A stretch of 64,000 nucleotides of DNA from Mariprofundus sp. (GCA_021772775.1 JAJFLH010000027.1:1-64000), one strand, 5' to 3'; numbered from the stretch's first letter, positions 18,036 to 27,401 are shown. Numbers and translations: made by a program. The notes: generated from the sequence alone by a model not told the origin.

Positions 18036-21000
18036 ATGATTCGCGCGCTTATTGATGGTTCGATTAAGAATCGTTTCCTGATTCTTATTGCAACTCTGCT
18101 TATTGCTCTAGCCGGTGTTCAGGCGATGAAGTCTATTCCGCTGGATGCCATTCCTGATCTCTCTGATGTGCAGGTGATTGTGTTTACTGAATTCGCCGGA
18201 CAAGCGCCTCAGGTGGTGGAAGATCAGGTTACCTATCCGATGACCACAGCGATGTTATCGGTGCCAAAAACCAAGGTAGTACGCGGTTACTCCTTCTTTG
18301 GTTTTTCGATGGTCTATGTCGTCTTTGAAGATGGCACCGACATGTACTGGGCGCGTACGCGGGTACTAGAATATCTCAACTCAGCCTCTGACCGCCTACC
18401 TGCAGGTGTGTCTCCTAAGCTGGGGCCTGATGCAACTGGTGTAGGCTGGGTCTATGAATATGCCCTGATCGATAAAACAGGTAGTTATGATTTGGCGCAG
18501 TTGCGCTCCATTCAGGATTGGTATCTGCGTTATCCGTTACAGACCGTGAAAGGTGTATCGGAGGTCGCTTCGATTGGTGGATTTGTAAAACAGTATCAGG
18601 TTGATCTTAATCCCGATGCGCTGCTGGCTTATAATATTCCCTTGGGCAAGATTAAAAGGGCGATTCAGCGCTCCAATAATGATGTTGGTGGCCGTTTGGT
18701 AGAGATGGGGGAGACCGAGTACATGGTGCGTGGGCTTGGTTATATCAAGAGCTTACATGATCTGGAGATGATTCCCATTGATGTGGATCTGCAGGGCACA
18801 CCGATCTTTTTGAAGCAGGTGGCCAATATTCACCTGGGGCCGGAGTTGAGGCGTGGATTAACAGATCTGAATGGTCAGGGTGAAGTCGCAGGTGGCATTG
18901 TCATTATGCGTTATGGCGAAAATGCATTGGCGACGATCAAACGTGTGCGCAAAAAAATAGAAGAGTTGAAAGCAGGGCTGCCAGTCGGTGTTGAGATCGT
19001 ACCCGTTTATGATCGTGGTGATCTGATCGAACGTGCGGTAGGTAATCTGACTGAAAAACTGATTGAAGAGTCCATTGTGGTGGCCCTGATCTGCCTGCTA
19101 TTTTTAATGCATGTGCGTAGTGCGTTGGTGGCAATCATCGCGCTTCCAGCCGGAATTTTGATCGCTTTTTTAATCATGAGCTGGCAGGGGTTGTCAGCAA
19201 ATATCATGTCATTGGGTGGCATTGCCATTGCCATTGGCGCGATGATTGATGGGGCAATCGTGATGATTGAAAATGCCCATAAACATTTGGAACGCTTGCA
19301 TGAAAAAAAGAACAGAGCCGTTATTCCCGCAGAGGCGGGAATCCAGCCTGTAGCAGAAAAAACAGAAGCTCTGGATTCCCGTTTTCACGGGAATGACGAT
19401 GCAACACTAACTTCAGCCGAGCGCTGGGCGGCGATAGGAGATGCCTCCAAAGAGGTGGGGCCAGCGCTGTTTTTCAGTCTGTTGATTATTACCGTCTCCT
19501 TTATTCCTGTGTTTACTTTGCAAGCTCAGGAAGGGCGATTGTTTGCGCCGCTCGCTTTTACCAAAACCTATGCCATGGCGGCGGCAGCATTGCTGGCTGT
19601 TACGCTGGTTCCGGTGCTGATGGGGCTGCTTATTCGTGGCAAGATACCGTGTGAAGAAGCTAACCCGCTAAATGTAGGCTTGAAGGCTTTGCATGCACCG
19701 CTGCTCGGTTGTGCTATGCGCTGGCGCACGATTACGCTGATTGGGGCACTACTTCTGCTGGCTGCTACAGTTTACCCGATTATGAAAACGGGTTCGGAAT
19801 TTATGCCGCCATTGGATGAAGGTGATATCCTCTATATGCCCACAACCTATCCCGGTATCTCGATCACCAAAGCCAAAGAGCTGTTGCAGCAGACTGATAA
19901 AATCCTGACCACCTTTCCTGAAGTGGAGAGTGTGTTCGGTAAAGTTGGACGTGCTGAAACGGCAACCGATCCGGCACCACTCTCTATGCTGGAGACGACT
20001 ATTCGCTTGAAACCGAAAGAGCAATGGCCTGACCCGAATAAAACAAGCAAACAGCTGATGCGAGAGATGGATGATGCCATTCAGTTTCCGGGTTTGGCCA
20101 ATGCCTGGACCTATCCGATTAAAACGCGCATTGATATGTTATCGACCGGCATCAAAACGCCGATTGGGATCAAAGTATCCGGTGCTGATTTGAGCGTGCT
20201 GGAGAAGGTGGCGGGTGATATTTCACAAGTTTTGGCTGGACATCCCGACACACTGTCTGCTTTTGCAGATAAAGCGGCCGGTGGTTACTACCTTGATTTC
20301 GATATCAAGCGTGAAGAGGCCGCCCGCTATGGGCTTACAGTCGGTGATGTGCAGGATGTGATTCAGTCGGCCATTGGCGGCATGAATGTCAGTGAGACGG
20401 TGGAAGGGTTGGAGCGTTATCCAATTAATATCCGCTATCCGCGTGAGCTGCGTGACAATATGCAGTCGTTGAAACGGGTGCTGATTTCGACACCGACCGG
20501 TGCCCAGATTCCACTGTCATTGGTCGCTGATCTTGCATTGCGGCGTGGCCCTCCATCCATTAAAACTGAAAATGCTACGCCAAATGCCTGGGTCTATATT
20601 GATATCACCACCTCCGATATCGGTGCTTATGTTGCTGTTGCGAAACAGCTGGTGGCTGATCAGGTGAACATACCTTCGGGGTACTCCTTGAACTGGTCCG
20701 GGCAATTTGAATATATGCAACGCGCGGCGGAGCGACTGAGTATGGTAATTCCGTTAACGCTACTGACCATATTTCTGCTGCTCTATTTTAACTTCCGAAA
20801 TTTCACAGCACCGCTGGTGGTGATGTTATCGATTCCGTTTGCTTTGATCGGTGGTTTTTGGCTGGTCTGGTTTATGGGCTTTCATATGTCGGTGGCAGTG
20901 GCGGTTGGTTTTATCGCGCTCGCCGGTGTTTCAGCAGAGATTGGTGTGTTGGTGATGACTTTTATTGATCAGGCGATATTAAAGGCGAGGGGTGAGCTGT

Positions 21001-21290
21001 CAGAAGGGAGGAGACTGTCTTCTGCTCAAATGATGGAAGCAGTGAAATCGGGCACGACCCAACGTGTGCGTCCGATTGCGATGACGGCGACAGCTATCAT
21101 TGCCGGACTTATTCCCATTATGTGGGGCAGTGGCACAGGCTCAGATGTAATGCAGCGCATCGCAGTTCCTATGATCGGCGGTATGTTCAGTGCCACAATT
21201 CTTAGTCTGCTGGTGTTGCCGGTGGTGTATGGATTAGTGCTGCAGTGGCAGGAAAAGAGTGGTGAAGCCATGCAAGGAGAAGAGCAGTGA
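18036..21290 (+). CDS. cusA: CusA-type heavy-metal RND efflux pump
   Basis: 1084 residues, twelve-helix RND transporter of the HME family. It has GAMIDGAIVMIENAHKH in TM4 and the TRIDMLSTGIKTPIG segment that carries a copper-coordinating Met in CusA. It expels Cu(I)/Ag(I) by proton antiport. Residues about 429-454, in the cytoplasmic loop between TM4 and TM5, do not belong to the family: they are translated from an inserted palindromic repeat (listed separately) and read in frame. Homologues continue directly from the ENAHKHLE region to the ERW..I.DASKEVGPALF region. The ATG follows cusB by 31 bases. Confidence 0.92.
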   Translation: MIRALIDGSIKNRFLILIATLLIALAGVQAMKSIPLDAIPDLSDVQVIVFTEFAGQAPQVVEDQVTYPMTTAMLSVPKTKVVRGYSFFGFSMVYVVFEDGTDMYWARTRVLEYLNSASDRLPAGVSPKLGPDATGVGWVYEYALIDKTGSYDLAQLRSIQDWYLRYPLQTVKGVSEVASIGGFVKQYQVDLNPDALLAYNIPLGKIKRAIQRSNNDVGGRLVEMGETEYMVRGLGYIKSLHDLEMIPIDVDLQGTPIFLKQVANIHLGPELRRGLTDLNGQGEVAGGIVIMRYGENALATIKRVRKKIEELKAGLPVGVEIVPVYDRGDLIERAVGNLTEKLIEESIVVALICLLFLMHVRSALVAIIALPAGILIAFLIMSWQGLSANIMSLGGIAIAIGAMIDGAIVMIENAHKHLERLHEKKNRAVIPAEAGIQPVAEKTEALDSRFHGNDDATLTSAERWAAIGDASKEVGPALFFSLLIITVSFIPVFTLQAQEGRLFAPLAFTKTYAMAAAALLAVTLVPVLMGLLIRGKIPCEEANPLNVGLKALHAPLLGCAMRWRTITLIGALLLLAATVYPIMKTGSEFMPPLDEGDILYMPTTYPGISITKAKELLQQTDKILTTFPEVESVFGKVGRAETATDPAPLSMLETTIRLKPKEQWPDPNKTSKQLMREMDDAIQFPGLANAWTYPIKTRIDMLSTGIKTPIGIKVSGADLSVLEKVAGDISQVLAGHPDTLSAFADKAAGGYYLDFDIKREEAARYGLTVGDVQDVIQSAIGGMNVSETVEGLERYPINIRYPRELRDNMQSLKRVLISTPTGAQIPLSLVADLALRRGPPSIKTENATPNAWVYIDITTSDIGAYVAVAKQLVADQVNIPSGYSLNWSGQFEYMQRAAERLSMVIPLTLLTIFLLLYFNFRNFTAPLVVMLSIPFALIGGFWLVWFMGFHMSVAVAVGFIALAGVSAEIGVLVMTFIDQAILKARGELSEGRRLSSAQMMEAVKSGTTQRVRPIAMTATAIIAGLIPIMWGSGTGSDVMQRIAVPMIGGMFSATILSLLVLPVVYGLVLQWQEKSGEAMQGEEQ
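19319..19397. repeat. dRS3-like palindromic repeat inserted in frame in cusA
   Basis: Two ATTCCC-N8-GGGAAT units (ATTCCCGCAGAGGCGGGAAT at 19323-19342 and ATTCCCGTTTTCACGGGAAT at 19375-19394) lie in inverted arrangement with GGAATCCAG and CTGGATTCC inside. They translate as the familiar VIPAEAGIQ ... LDSRFHGNDD peptide. The form matches the dispersed ATTCCC-N8-GGGAAT repeats known from Neisseria and other proteobacteria. The insert keeps the cusA frame open. I saw no other copy in this window. Confidence 0.85.
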
Positions 21291-21766
21291 AACAGATGAT
21301 TATATTCATGGCGTTTTTGATGCTGTTGGTTCAAACGCACAGTGCACAGGCCAATGATCATCCAATGGATATGCATGCGACACATATCTATGGAGATCTG
21401 CATAATGAGATGCAAAAGAGCCATGTGGATGACGTATCTGAGGTGTTTTTAGTCAAACAGCATATAGATGGCTATGAAGTTCGCTTTCATGTCATGAAGC
21501 CGACGAGAGATATGCAGCATGGTGGCGACCATAACTTTATGGTGAGAATTGAAAAAGATGGTAAAGCTTTGAGTGATCTACTGGTCAATTCAAAAGTGAG
21601 CCATGCCAATGGGAAGTCTGAATCAAAAATGATGATGAGAATGGGCGTTTGGTACATGGCAGGTTATGATTTGGATCATGGTGGCAAACATCAGCTTATG
21701 GTGTTGTTTAAAACAGCTGATGGCACCAAACACTTTGGTGGCGTGACTTTTCCAGATGACAAGTAG
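21287..21766 (+). CDS. Secreted Met/His-rich protein of the copper operon
   Basis: 159 residues: signal peptide (about 1-22), then HPMDMHATHIYGD and a beta-rich domain with many Met and His (KMMMRMGVWYMAG, DLDHGGKH). GTG start overlaps the cusA stop (GTGA) with AAGGAGAAGAG upstream, so it is coupled to the pump. No family recognised; a periplasmic copper-binding accessory role is inferred from residue content and context. Confidence 0.7.
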   Translation: MKQMIIFMAFLMLLVQTHSAQANDHPMDMHATHIYGDLHNEMQKSHVDDVSEVFLVKQHIDGYEVRFHVMKPTRDMQHGGDHNFMVRIEKDGKALSDLLVNSKVSHANGKSESKMMMRMGVWYMAGYDLDHGGKHQLMVLFKTADGTKHFGGVTFPDDK

Positions 21767-21836
21767 AGCTTATTATTTAGCTTGCGGCTGAAATATAGGT
21801 CTTGGGAATAGAGTAGAGAAAGAATAAGGAGTTCAT

Positions 21837-22295
21837 ATGAATGCAATAAATGTAAGTGTTGGACTCATCGTGATGGTATGTCTGGCCGTGTTTGTCGCCA
21901 GTATCAATCAAGGTGATGCCAATGAAGTGATCATGCATAAATCAGAGAATTGTGAGTGCTGTACCGAATGGGCTGATCATTTGAAGAAAGACGGTGGTTT
22001 TACAGTGGTAGAAAGAGTTCATGACAATATGGATGAAATCAAAAAAACTCTCGGTATGCCTGAGAAGCTGGCTTCATGCCATACAGGTGTGATTGGTGGT
22101 TATCTGATTGAAGGGCATGTTCCTGCTGCTGATATAACACGTTTGTTGAAAGAAAAACCGGATGTGGTCGGCTTGACCGCCCCCGGCATGCCAATGAAAT
22201 CACCTGGTATGCAGAAACCAGGTCTACCAGCCAAGGGATATGATGTGTTGGCGATCAAGGGTGATGGCTCAACCTATGTGTTTTCCCATTATTAA
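21837..22295 (+). CDS. DUF411 copper-associated protein
   Basis: 152 residues with a short N-terminal hydrophobic anchor and the DUF411 core: EVIMHKSENCECCTEW (Cys pairs), ASCHTGVIGGYLIEGHVPA and GLTAPGMPMKSPGM. DUF411 proteins occur with copper export genes and may bind Cu through the CxCC and CH residues. The ATG is preceded by AAGGAG. It lies between the efflux pump and copA. Confidence 0.82.
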   Translation: MNAINVSVGLIVMVCLAVFVASINQGDANEVIMHKSENCECCTEWADHLKKDGGFTVVERVHDNMDEIKKTLGMPEKLASCHTGVIGGYLIEGHVPAADITRLLKEKPDVVGLTAPGMPMKSPGMQKPGLPAKGYDVLAIKGDGSTYVFSHY

Positions 22296-22322
22296 CAGCA
22301 AGGCCTAGGCCTTATTTCTATT

Positions 22323-24584
22323 ATGAAGGATCAGTTGGTCATTCGTCTCTCCGTTAGTGGTATGCGTTGTGCCGGTTGTCTTGGAAAGGTTGAAATAGCC
22401 ATTGATGCCGTAGATGGTGTGGCAAAGGCCAGTGTCAGTCTGGCTGATCATACGGCTATTATTATTGCCAATGAAAGCGTGTCCGATCATTTGGGTGGCA
22501 TGGAAGAACTTTCTGATGCATTGATTGCTGCCATCGCTGCTACGGGCAGAGAGGCAGAGCGCCTCTCTGCCGATGATGATCTGAATGCTCAGCCTGAAGT
22601 CTCGCAAGAACAGGCTGAGCAGAGTAGCAAACGATTGCTGCAAGTCTTGCTCGCGGGTGTGGCTGGTTTCGGATTAATGGCTGCCAATATGGTGGGCTAT
22701 CTGCCTGCCATCACGGCTGAGTATCTGAATTTCTGGATAGGTATAGCCCTGATCACAGCAATCATTATGCTGGCTACTGGCTTTGATTATTACAAAGGTA
22801 TGTTGCACGGTCTGAAGTATCGCACCGGTAGCATGGATACTTTGATTGGTTTGGGCACGGCATCGGCATGGTGTTATTCAACCGTCTTGGTGATTAATCC
22901 TGAACTTATCGCAGAAGCCGCCCGTCACACCTATTTTGAAGCAGCATTGATCATTCTAGCTCTGATCAATCTGGGCCAATGGTTAGAGGCGCGCGCCAAA
23001 GGCAAAACAGGTGAAGCGATCCGTCGGCTCTGTGGTCTGCAGCCCAGAGATGCTCGTTTGCTTAGAGATGATATTGAGATGGATATTCCTATTTCGCAGG
23101 TACGAGTAGGCGATATCCTGCGCGTTCGTCCCGGTGAAAAAGTGCCTGTGGATGGCCGCGTTACAGAGGGTCAAAGCGCACTTGATGAGGCCATTATTTC
23201 CGGTGAATCGATGCCGACTCTTAAAAATATTGGTGATAGTGTGATTGGCGGAACCATCAATAGCACCGGCTCCCTGTTGGTTCAGGCCGAGCAGGTTGGC
23301 CACGATACAGTGTTGGCGCATATTATTGATACCGTACGCATCGCCCAGGCCAGTAAACCATCCATTGCCAAACTAGCTGATCGCGTCGCAAGCATTTTTG
23401 TCTCTGCGATTATCTGCTTTGCTCTACTCACATTCACGGTATGGTGGTTCTTTGGCCCTGAGCCATCGTCTGTATATGCTTTCACTACGATGATGAGTGT
23501 CCTATTGATCGCTTGCCCCTGTGCGCTGGGCCTGGCAACACCGATCTCCATTATGGTGGGCACAGGCCGTGGTGCGACCGCCGGTGTGCTTATTAAAAAT
23601 GCTGAAGCATTGGAAATCTTTGAAAAGGTTACCGCCTTAGTCGTGGATAAAACCGGTACCCTGACCGAAGGCAAACCAAGCCTGACCACGATTCATCCTG
23701 CAACCAATATGAATGAAGATAAGCTGCTTGCCTTGGCCGCCAGTCTGGAAAAGGCCAGCGAACATCCATTGGCCGCAGCCATTGTTGGTGCAGCTCTGGA
23801 TCGAGAGTTGGTATTGGAACCGATTGAGGATTTCAGTGCGGTGGTAGGCAAAGGTGTGCGTGCCACGTTAGAGGGGCAATCAATCCTTCTTGGTAATGCT
23901 CAGCTGATGTCAGATGATGGCATTGATATCTCTACTGTAAGCTCGTGGGTTGAAACGCATCAACAGGGTGTTGAGACCGTGATTTATCTGGCCGTGAATG
24001 GATTACTTGCCGGTTTGATCGGTGTGTCTGATCCCATCAAAGCCTCGTCACAGGAGGCGATTCAAGCCCTGCATAGCGAAGGTGTGGAAGTGGTGATGTT
24101 GACTGGTGATAATCACCACACAGCTGCTGTCGTGGCTGCCAAACTCGGCATCAAACATTTTGAAGCAGAAGTGCTGCCCGAGCAGAAGGCCGCTGTGATC
24201 AAACAGATGCAGGATGAGGGGCATACTGTCGCCATGGCTGGAGATGGTATCAACGATGCTCCTGCATTGGCTCAGGCCCATGTGGGAATCGCCATGGGTA
24301 CCGGTACCCATGTGGCGATGGAATCCGCTGGCATTACCCTGATCAAAGGTGATCTGACTGGTATCGTGCGGGCTCGCCGTCTGTCCAGAGCCACCATGAA
24401 AAATATTCGCCAAAATCTGTTTTTTGCCTTCGTCTATAACTCCGCTGGAGTTCCGATTGCAGCAGGTATTCTCTATCCCTTCTTTGGTCTGTTGTTGTCA
24501 CCAGTTATCGCAGCAGCAGCGATGAGCTGTAGTTCGGTATCAGTAATTACCAATGCCCTGAGGTTACGTTCCGCTAAATTGTAG
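22323..24584 (+). CDS. copA: Copper-exporting P1B-type ATPase
   Basis: 753 residues. One N-terminal metal-binding domain with GMRCAGC (Cys16, Cys19), membrane CPC motif in ACPCALGLATP, phosphorylation site DKTGTLTEG, the SEHPLAAAI motif and hinge GDGINDAPALA. It pumps Cu(I) out of the cytoplasm into the periplasm, from where CusCBA can remove it. No clear Shine-Dalgarno precedes the ATG; a perfect AAGGCCTAGGCCTT palindrome sits at 22300-22313 just upstream. Confidence 0.93.
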   Translation: MKDQLVIRLSVSGMRCAGCLGKVEIAIDAVDGVAKASVSLADHTAIIIANESVSDHLGGMEELSDALIAAIAATGREAERLSADDDLNAQPEVSQEQAEQSSKRLLQVLLAGVAGFGLMAANMVGYLPAITAEYLNFWIGIALITAIIMLATGFDYYKGMLHGLKYRTGSMDTLIGLGTASAWCYSTVLVINPELIAEAARHTYFEAALIILALINLGQWLEARAKGKTGEAIRRLCGLQPRDARLLRDDIEMDIPISQVRVGDILRVRPGEKVPVDGRVTEGQSALDEAIISGESMPTLKNIGDSVIGGTINSTGSLLVQAEQVGHDTVLAHIIDTVRIAQASKPSIAKLADRVASIFVSAIICFALLTFTVWWFFGPEPSSVYAFTTMMSVLLIACPCALGLATPISIMVGTGRGATAGVLIKNAEALEIFEKVTALVVDKTGTLTEGKPSLTTIHPATNMNEDKLLALAASLEKASEHPLAAAIVGAALDRELVLEPIEDFSAVVGKGVRATLEGQSILLGNAQLMSDDGIDISTVSSWVETHQQGVETVIYLAVNGLLAGLIGVSDPIKASSQEAIQALHSEGVEVVMLTGDNHHTAAVVAAKLGIKHFEAEVLPEQKAAVIKQMQDEGHTVAMAGDGINDAPALAQAHVGIAMGTGTHVAMESAGITLIKGDLTGIVRARRLSRATMKNIRQNLFFAFVYNSAGVPIAAGILYPFFGLLLSPVIAAAAMSCSSVSVITNALRLRSAKL

Positions 24585-24611
24585 TTGTAAGTTTGATTAA
24601 GGAGTGGTGAA

Positions 24612-25047
24612 TTGGATCGAATCAATAGAATTATTCACGAGGTTCGCAGTAAAATTTCAAATGTGGCACAAGGCTTTGACTCTACGGTCGAAGTCTTAGT
24701 TAAGTTTGTGGGTGTTTCAGATGAAAAATCGTATAACTCTATTATTGATTCCTTTTACCTCCTAGAGGATACCGAACTTACGAAACAAGAGTTTAAAAGT
24801 TAATTTTTTTGATGAACCTTTTGGACGTCTCTACCTCTTTTATTATGGCGTTCTTAATGCATGCGATATGCAGCAGCAGGCAATCTTAATTTTTGGTAAG
24901 AAGATGTGTATTAAGTTAAATATTATTGAAATAAAAAAGTCCGAAATTTTCGTGTATAGGAATGATTTCTCCGCACATTCATCTAATAGAGGAAGAATTA
25001 GAGTTGGTATGCTTGAGAATACTAAAAAAGAGAATATAAGGAATTGA
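24612..25047 (+). pseudogene. Frameshifted small gene of unknown function
   Basis: A TTG at 24612 with GGAG seven bases upstream opens a 63-codon frame ending at 24803. A second, overlapping frame is open from 24766 to the TGA at 25047 and reads as ordinary protein (for example FDEPFGRLYLFYYGV). Adding one base in the AAAA run at 24795-24798 joins them into a single chain of about 145 residues without stops. Either the gene is decayed or the read contains a base error. The AT-rich composition differs from the neighbouring copA. No family recognised. Confidence 0.5.
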
Positions 25048-25723
25048 GTATTTAAAGTTGCCGTTTAGCGTCAAGCCATGCCGTGACGGATTGAGGTTAA
25101 TCTGAAACGTTAACGATGTAGGCGAGTTCGTTCATTTCTTTTCCAAAAAAGAAACGAGCCAAAGAAATTGCCCCAAATCAGCCAGCCCTTCGGGTTCCCA
25201 GTCTTAGTGATTTATATCCGGTCACGGCTACCGCCGCTCTCATCCGTCTAGAAATAACCAAGATCGGTAGTCTGCTAGGGGGGATCTATAAAGCTTTGAT
25301 TTTGATTTCATTCCCCTTTCAAATCGGCCTCAGGAATCATATTTTAGCGGAGCCGTGACCGCTCAAATATAATTACTGAGGGGATCCGAAGGACAGAGAT
25401 GGGGGGGGGGCTTTTTTTGCTTCTTTAGTTTGATTCGAGCTATCCATAGCTCTCACCCTGCGGGTTAGCTAAAGCTAGTCCACAATTGTACAGGGTAGTA
25501 CACAACAGGCCCAAGCGCCCTGAAAGGGTGAGGTACACGGATGTACGGCATGAAACGGCCTATGTTTTTGTGGGCAAGCAAGCTTGGAACGAACTCGCCT
25601 ATACGAATAACCCTTCAGCACATCACAAACCGTCGCGGCATGGCTGTGTATTACGCATTGCGAATGACTCAAAAAAGCATAAATGGTTAGTTGGACAATC
25701 AGACCAGTGAATAGAAACGTGAA
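25048..25723. other. Non-coding, repeat-like intergenic region with G10 tract
   Basis: No convincing gene in about 0.68 kb. A 10-bp perfect inverted repeat, GGTCACGGCT (25220-25229) and AGCCGTGACC (25351-25360), encloses about 120 bases. A run of ten G followed by C and seven T lies at 25401-25418. The stretch around 25135-25200 resembles decayed repeated sequence common near mobile or rearranged DNA. Two overlapping open frames at 25475-25710 on opposite strands lack ribosome sites and family motifs and are not called. Confidence 0.5.
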
Positions 25724-26284
25724 TTACTCAAGCTTTGTCAGGGTGTTTTGATCCGTGTGATGGAAGATACTCTCATTAGCAGGAATCCACAGCTGGGTCT
25801 CTTCTTTGTAACTGAATTGACCATTGTCATGGATGGTGACATCCAGATTGTATTTCATGGTTTTATGTGATGCATCCAGGAACTTATTCGATAAAATGCC
25901 GTATGTTTCTGAACCAACTTCTGCAGATAGATGCAGGCTTGTGCTGTCAGCTTCTGCATCACCACCGGCATTGATGAGCACGCCGCGTGGCACCATAAAA
26001 CAACGTAATAGCTGCTTTTGTGCGGCATCCCACAACCAATATCCCAGCTCTTCGTGGAAAGCATCATTCTCACCCAGGCGCCAAGCGGTCATGCTATAAC
26101 GCAGCCCATAGAGTGTTTGAGGGCCGTTTTTTACAGGGCCTAAGGGATCAAATGTGATCTCTTCCTGGTACGCGGTCTGTTGCTGCTGATGATTGATGTA
26201 GGAGATGTCGATGCCCTGATTGCCTTGCCATCTTCCTGCCAGTGGGGCCAATGGCCCTAAGGTGTTTTCTTCAGGTTTACTCAT
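25724..26284 (-). CDS. Nitrobindin-like haem-binding beta-barrel protein
   Basis: 186 residues, cytoplasmic. The N-terminal LGPLAPLAGRWQGNQGID matches the start of the FABP-like/nitrobindin (THAP4 haem-binding, DUF1794) family, whose small beta-barrel binds haem or NO. The C-terminal part is less typical and some family members do not bind haem. ATG with GAGAAGAG upstream. A link to NO produced by NirK is possible but speculative, as the gene is not near nirK. Confidence 0.62.
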   Translation of the reverse strand: MSKPEENTLGPLAPLAGRWQGNQGIDISYINHQQQQTAYQEEITFDPLGPVKNGPQTLYGLRYSMTAWRLGENDAFHEELGYWLWDAAQKQLLRCFMVPRGVLINAGGDAEADSTSLHLSAEVGSETYGILSNKFLDASHKTMKYNLDVTIHDNGQFSYKEETQLWIPANESIFHHTDQNTLTKLE

Positions 26285-26425
26285 GCTCTTCTCCTGATGT
26301 TTTTCTGTCTGATGTGATCAAAAAGCGTATTCAGCAGGGTAGGCCTTGTTTTATCGTATGTCAGCTACCAATTGCCCTTTTATAAGCAGTGATTAGATTG
26401 CGCAATCCTTTCATGGAGGTGCAGC

Positions 26426-26914
26426 ATGAATCTGCCAGTTGATAAAAAGAAAATTTCCATTGTCTGTTTTTCCGGCGACTTTGATAAAATGGTTGCAGCG
26501 TTCACTGTCGCGACCGGTGCTGCAGCCACCAATCGAGAAGTCACCATGTTTTTCACCTTCTGGGGTTTGAATGCACTGAAAAAGAAAAAGGGACGCATTG
26601 CGACTGGAAAGAGCCTGATGGCCAAAGCATTCAACTTTTTGATGGGGGGTATCAACAATCTACCGCTATCCCGCCTGAATTTCTTCGGTGCCAGTCCAAA
26701 ACTGATGACGATGATGATGAAGCAGCACAATGTCGCCACCCTGCCTGAGCTGGTGGAAGCCGCGCATGCGCTGGGTATTCGCATCGTTGCCTGTGAAATG
26801 GCCATGAAGATTCTCGAAGTTGAACAGAGCGATATGATTGAAGAGGTTGAAAGCGTTGTCGGTGTCGCCACCTTCCTCAATGAATCAGAAAACTCTCACA
26901 TCATTTTTATTTAA
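26426..26914 (+). CDS. DsrE/DsrF-like protein
   Basis: 162 residues of the DsrE/F/H-like (peroxiredoxin-like) family: ISIVCFSGDFDKM at the N-terminus, FFTFWGLNAL, and IVACEMAMKILEVEQ with the family Cys. Such proteins take part in sulfur relay. ATG at 26426 is preceded by GGAGGTG. Eleven bases separate it from tusA, so the pair forms a sulfur-carrier operon. Confidence 0.85.
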   Translation: MNLPVDKKKISIVCFSGDFDKMVAAFTVATGAAATNREVTMFFTFWGLNALKKKKGRIATGKSLMAKAFNFLMGGINNLPLSRLNFFGASPKLMTMMMKQHNVATLPELVEAAHALGIRIVACEMAMKILEVEQSDMIEEVESVVGVATFLNESENSHIIFI

Positions 26915-26925
26915 GGACTCCTGAC

Positions 26926-27147
26926 ATGAAACATTTCCTCGATATTACCAATGAAACTTGCCCAATGACCTTTGTGAAGGTCAAACTGCAACTGGCAAAA
27001 ATGGACAGCGGCGAAACGCTGGAAGTTTTACTCAACGAAGGTGAGCCCCTAGAAAATGTGCCTCGCTCATGTGAAGAGCAGGGCTTTAAAGTACTCTCCA
27101 ACGAACCAACTGATAACAACAAACATCTGATCCTGATCGAAAAATAG
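26926..27147 (+). CDS. tusA: TusA-family sulfurtransferase
   Basis: 73 residues of the TusA/SirA/YedF family with the active CPM motif (Cys12-Pro13), which carries persulfide sulfur in the cytoplasm. The length is normal for the family. Paired with the DsrE-like gene, suggesting sulfur delivery or oxidation. The symbol is by family; the exact paralogue is uncertain. Confidence 0.82.
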   Translation: MKHFLDITNETCPMTFVKVKLQLAKMDSGETLEVLLNEGEPLENVPRSCEEQGFKVLSNEPTDNNKHLILIEK

Positions 27148-27150
27148 TAA

Positions 27151-27255
27151 CTGTTCAGTATAAGCATTGAAATCACAGATGATGCCCTAGGGCACCCTCT
27201 CTTGTGCAAGCATTGTCACCTTGTCGCAGATAAACACAGATTTAGAAGCACTTAA
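27151..27255 (-). repeat. Dispersed intergenic repeat, copy A
   Basis: Read on the minus strand this segment aligns with 56601-56725: both contain TCTAAATC.. GTTTATCTG, then AGGTGA, CTTGC, AGAGAG, and end in GGGCATCATCTGTGATT and AATGCTTAT. A related core (AAGGTGA...GCGCTTGCGCAAGAG..GTGCCCT) is at 44546-44596. Non-coding, follows tusA. Confidence 0.65.
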
Positions 27256-27333
27256 ATGCACTCGTGATTCAAACTTGAAGTACAGAGACAGAAGGTGAAT
27301 GCCGCTTGCGGCAGAGAAGCTCTCCTAAGGGAC

Positions 27334-27401
27334 AAAGGCACCAAGGAAAGGCAATAGATATTCATCTTTCATATCTAAATCGTTTCTCCTTGGTGCCTTC
27401 G
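27334..27401. repeat. Intergenic inverted repeat, CACCAAGG family
   Basis: AAAGGCACCAAGGAAA pairs with TTTCTCCTTGGTGCCTTCG across about 35 bases. A related pair (AAAGACGCCAAGAAA / TTTTCTTGGCGCCTTTG) is at 41288-41338. Lies at the 3' end of the next minus-strand gene and may act as a weak terminator or is simply a dispersed repeat. Confidence 0.5.

Noticed and set aside
22300-22313. Perfect AAGGCCTAGGCCTT palindrome before copA
   Set aside because: No loop for a hairpin and no second copy; does not match the known CueR-type layout, so not called as an operator.
25475-25710. Two overlapping open frames of 65-74 codons on opposite strands
   Set aside because: No ribosome sites, no family motifs, inside a degenerate repeat-like region.
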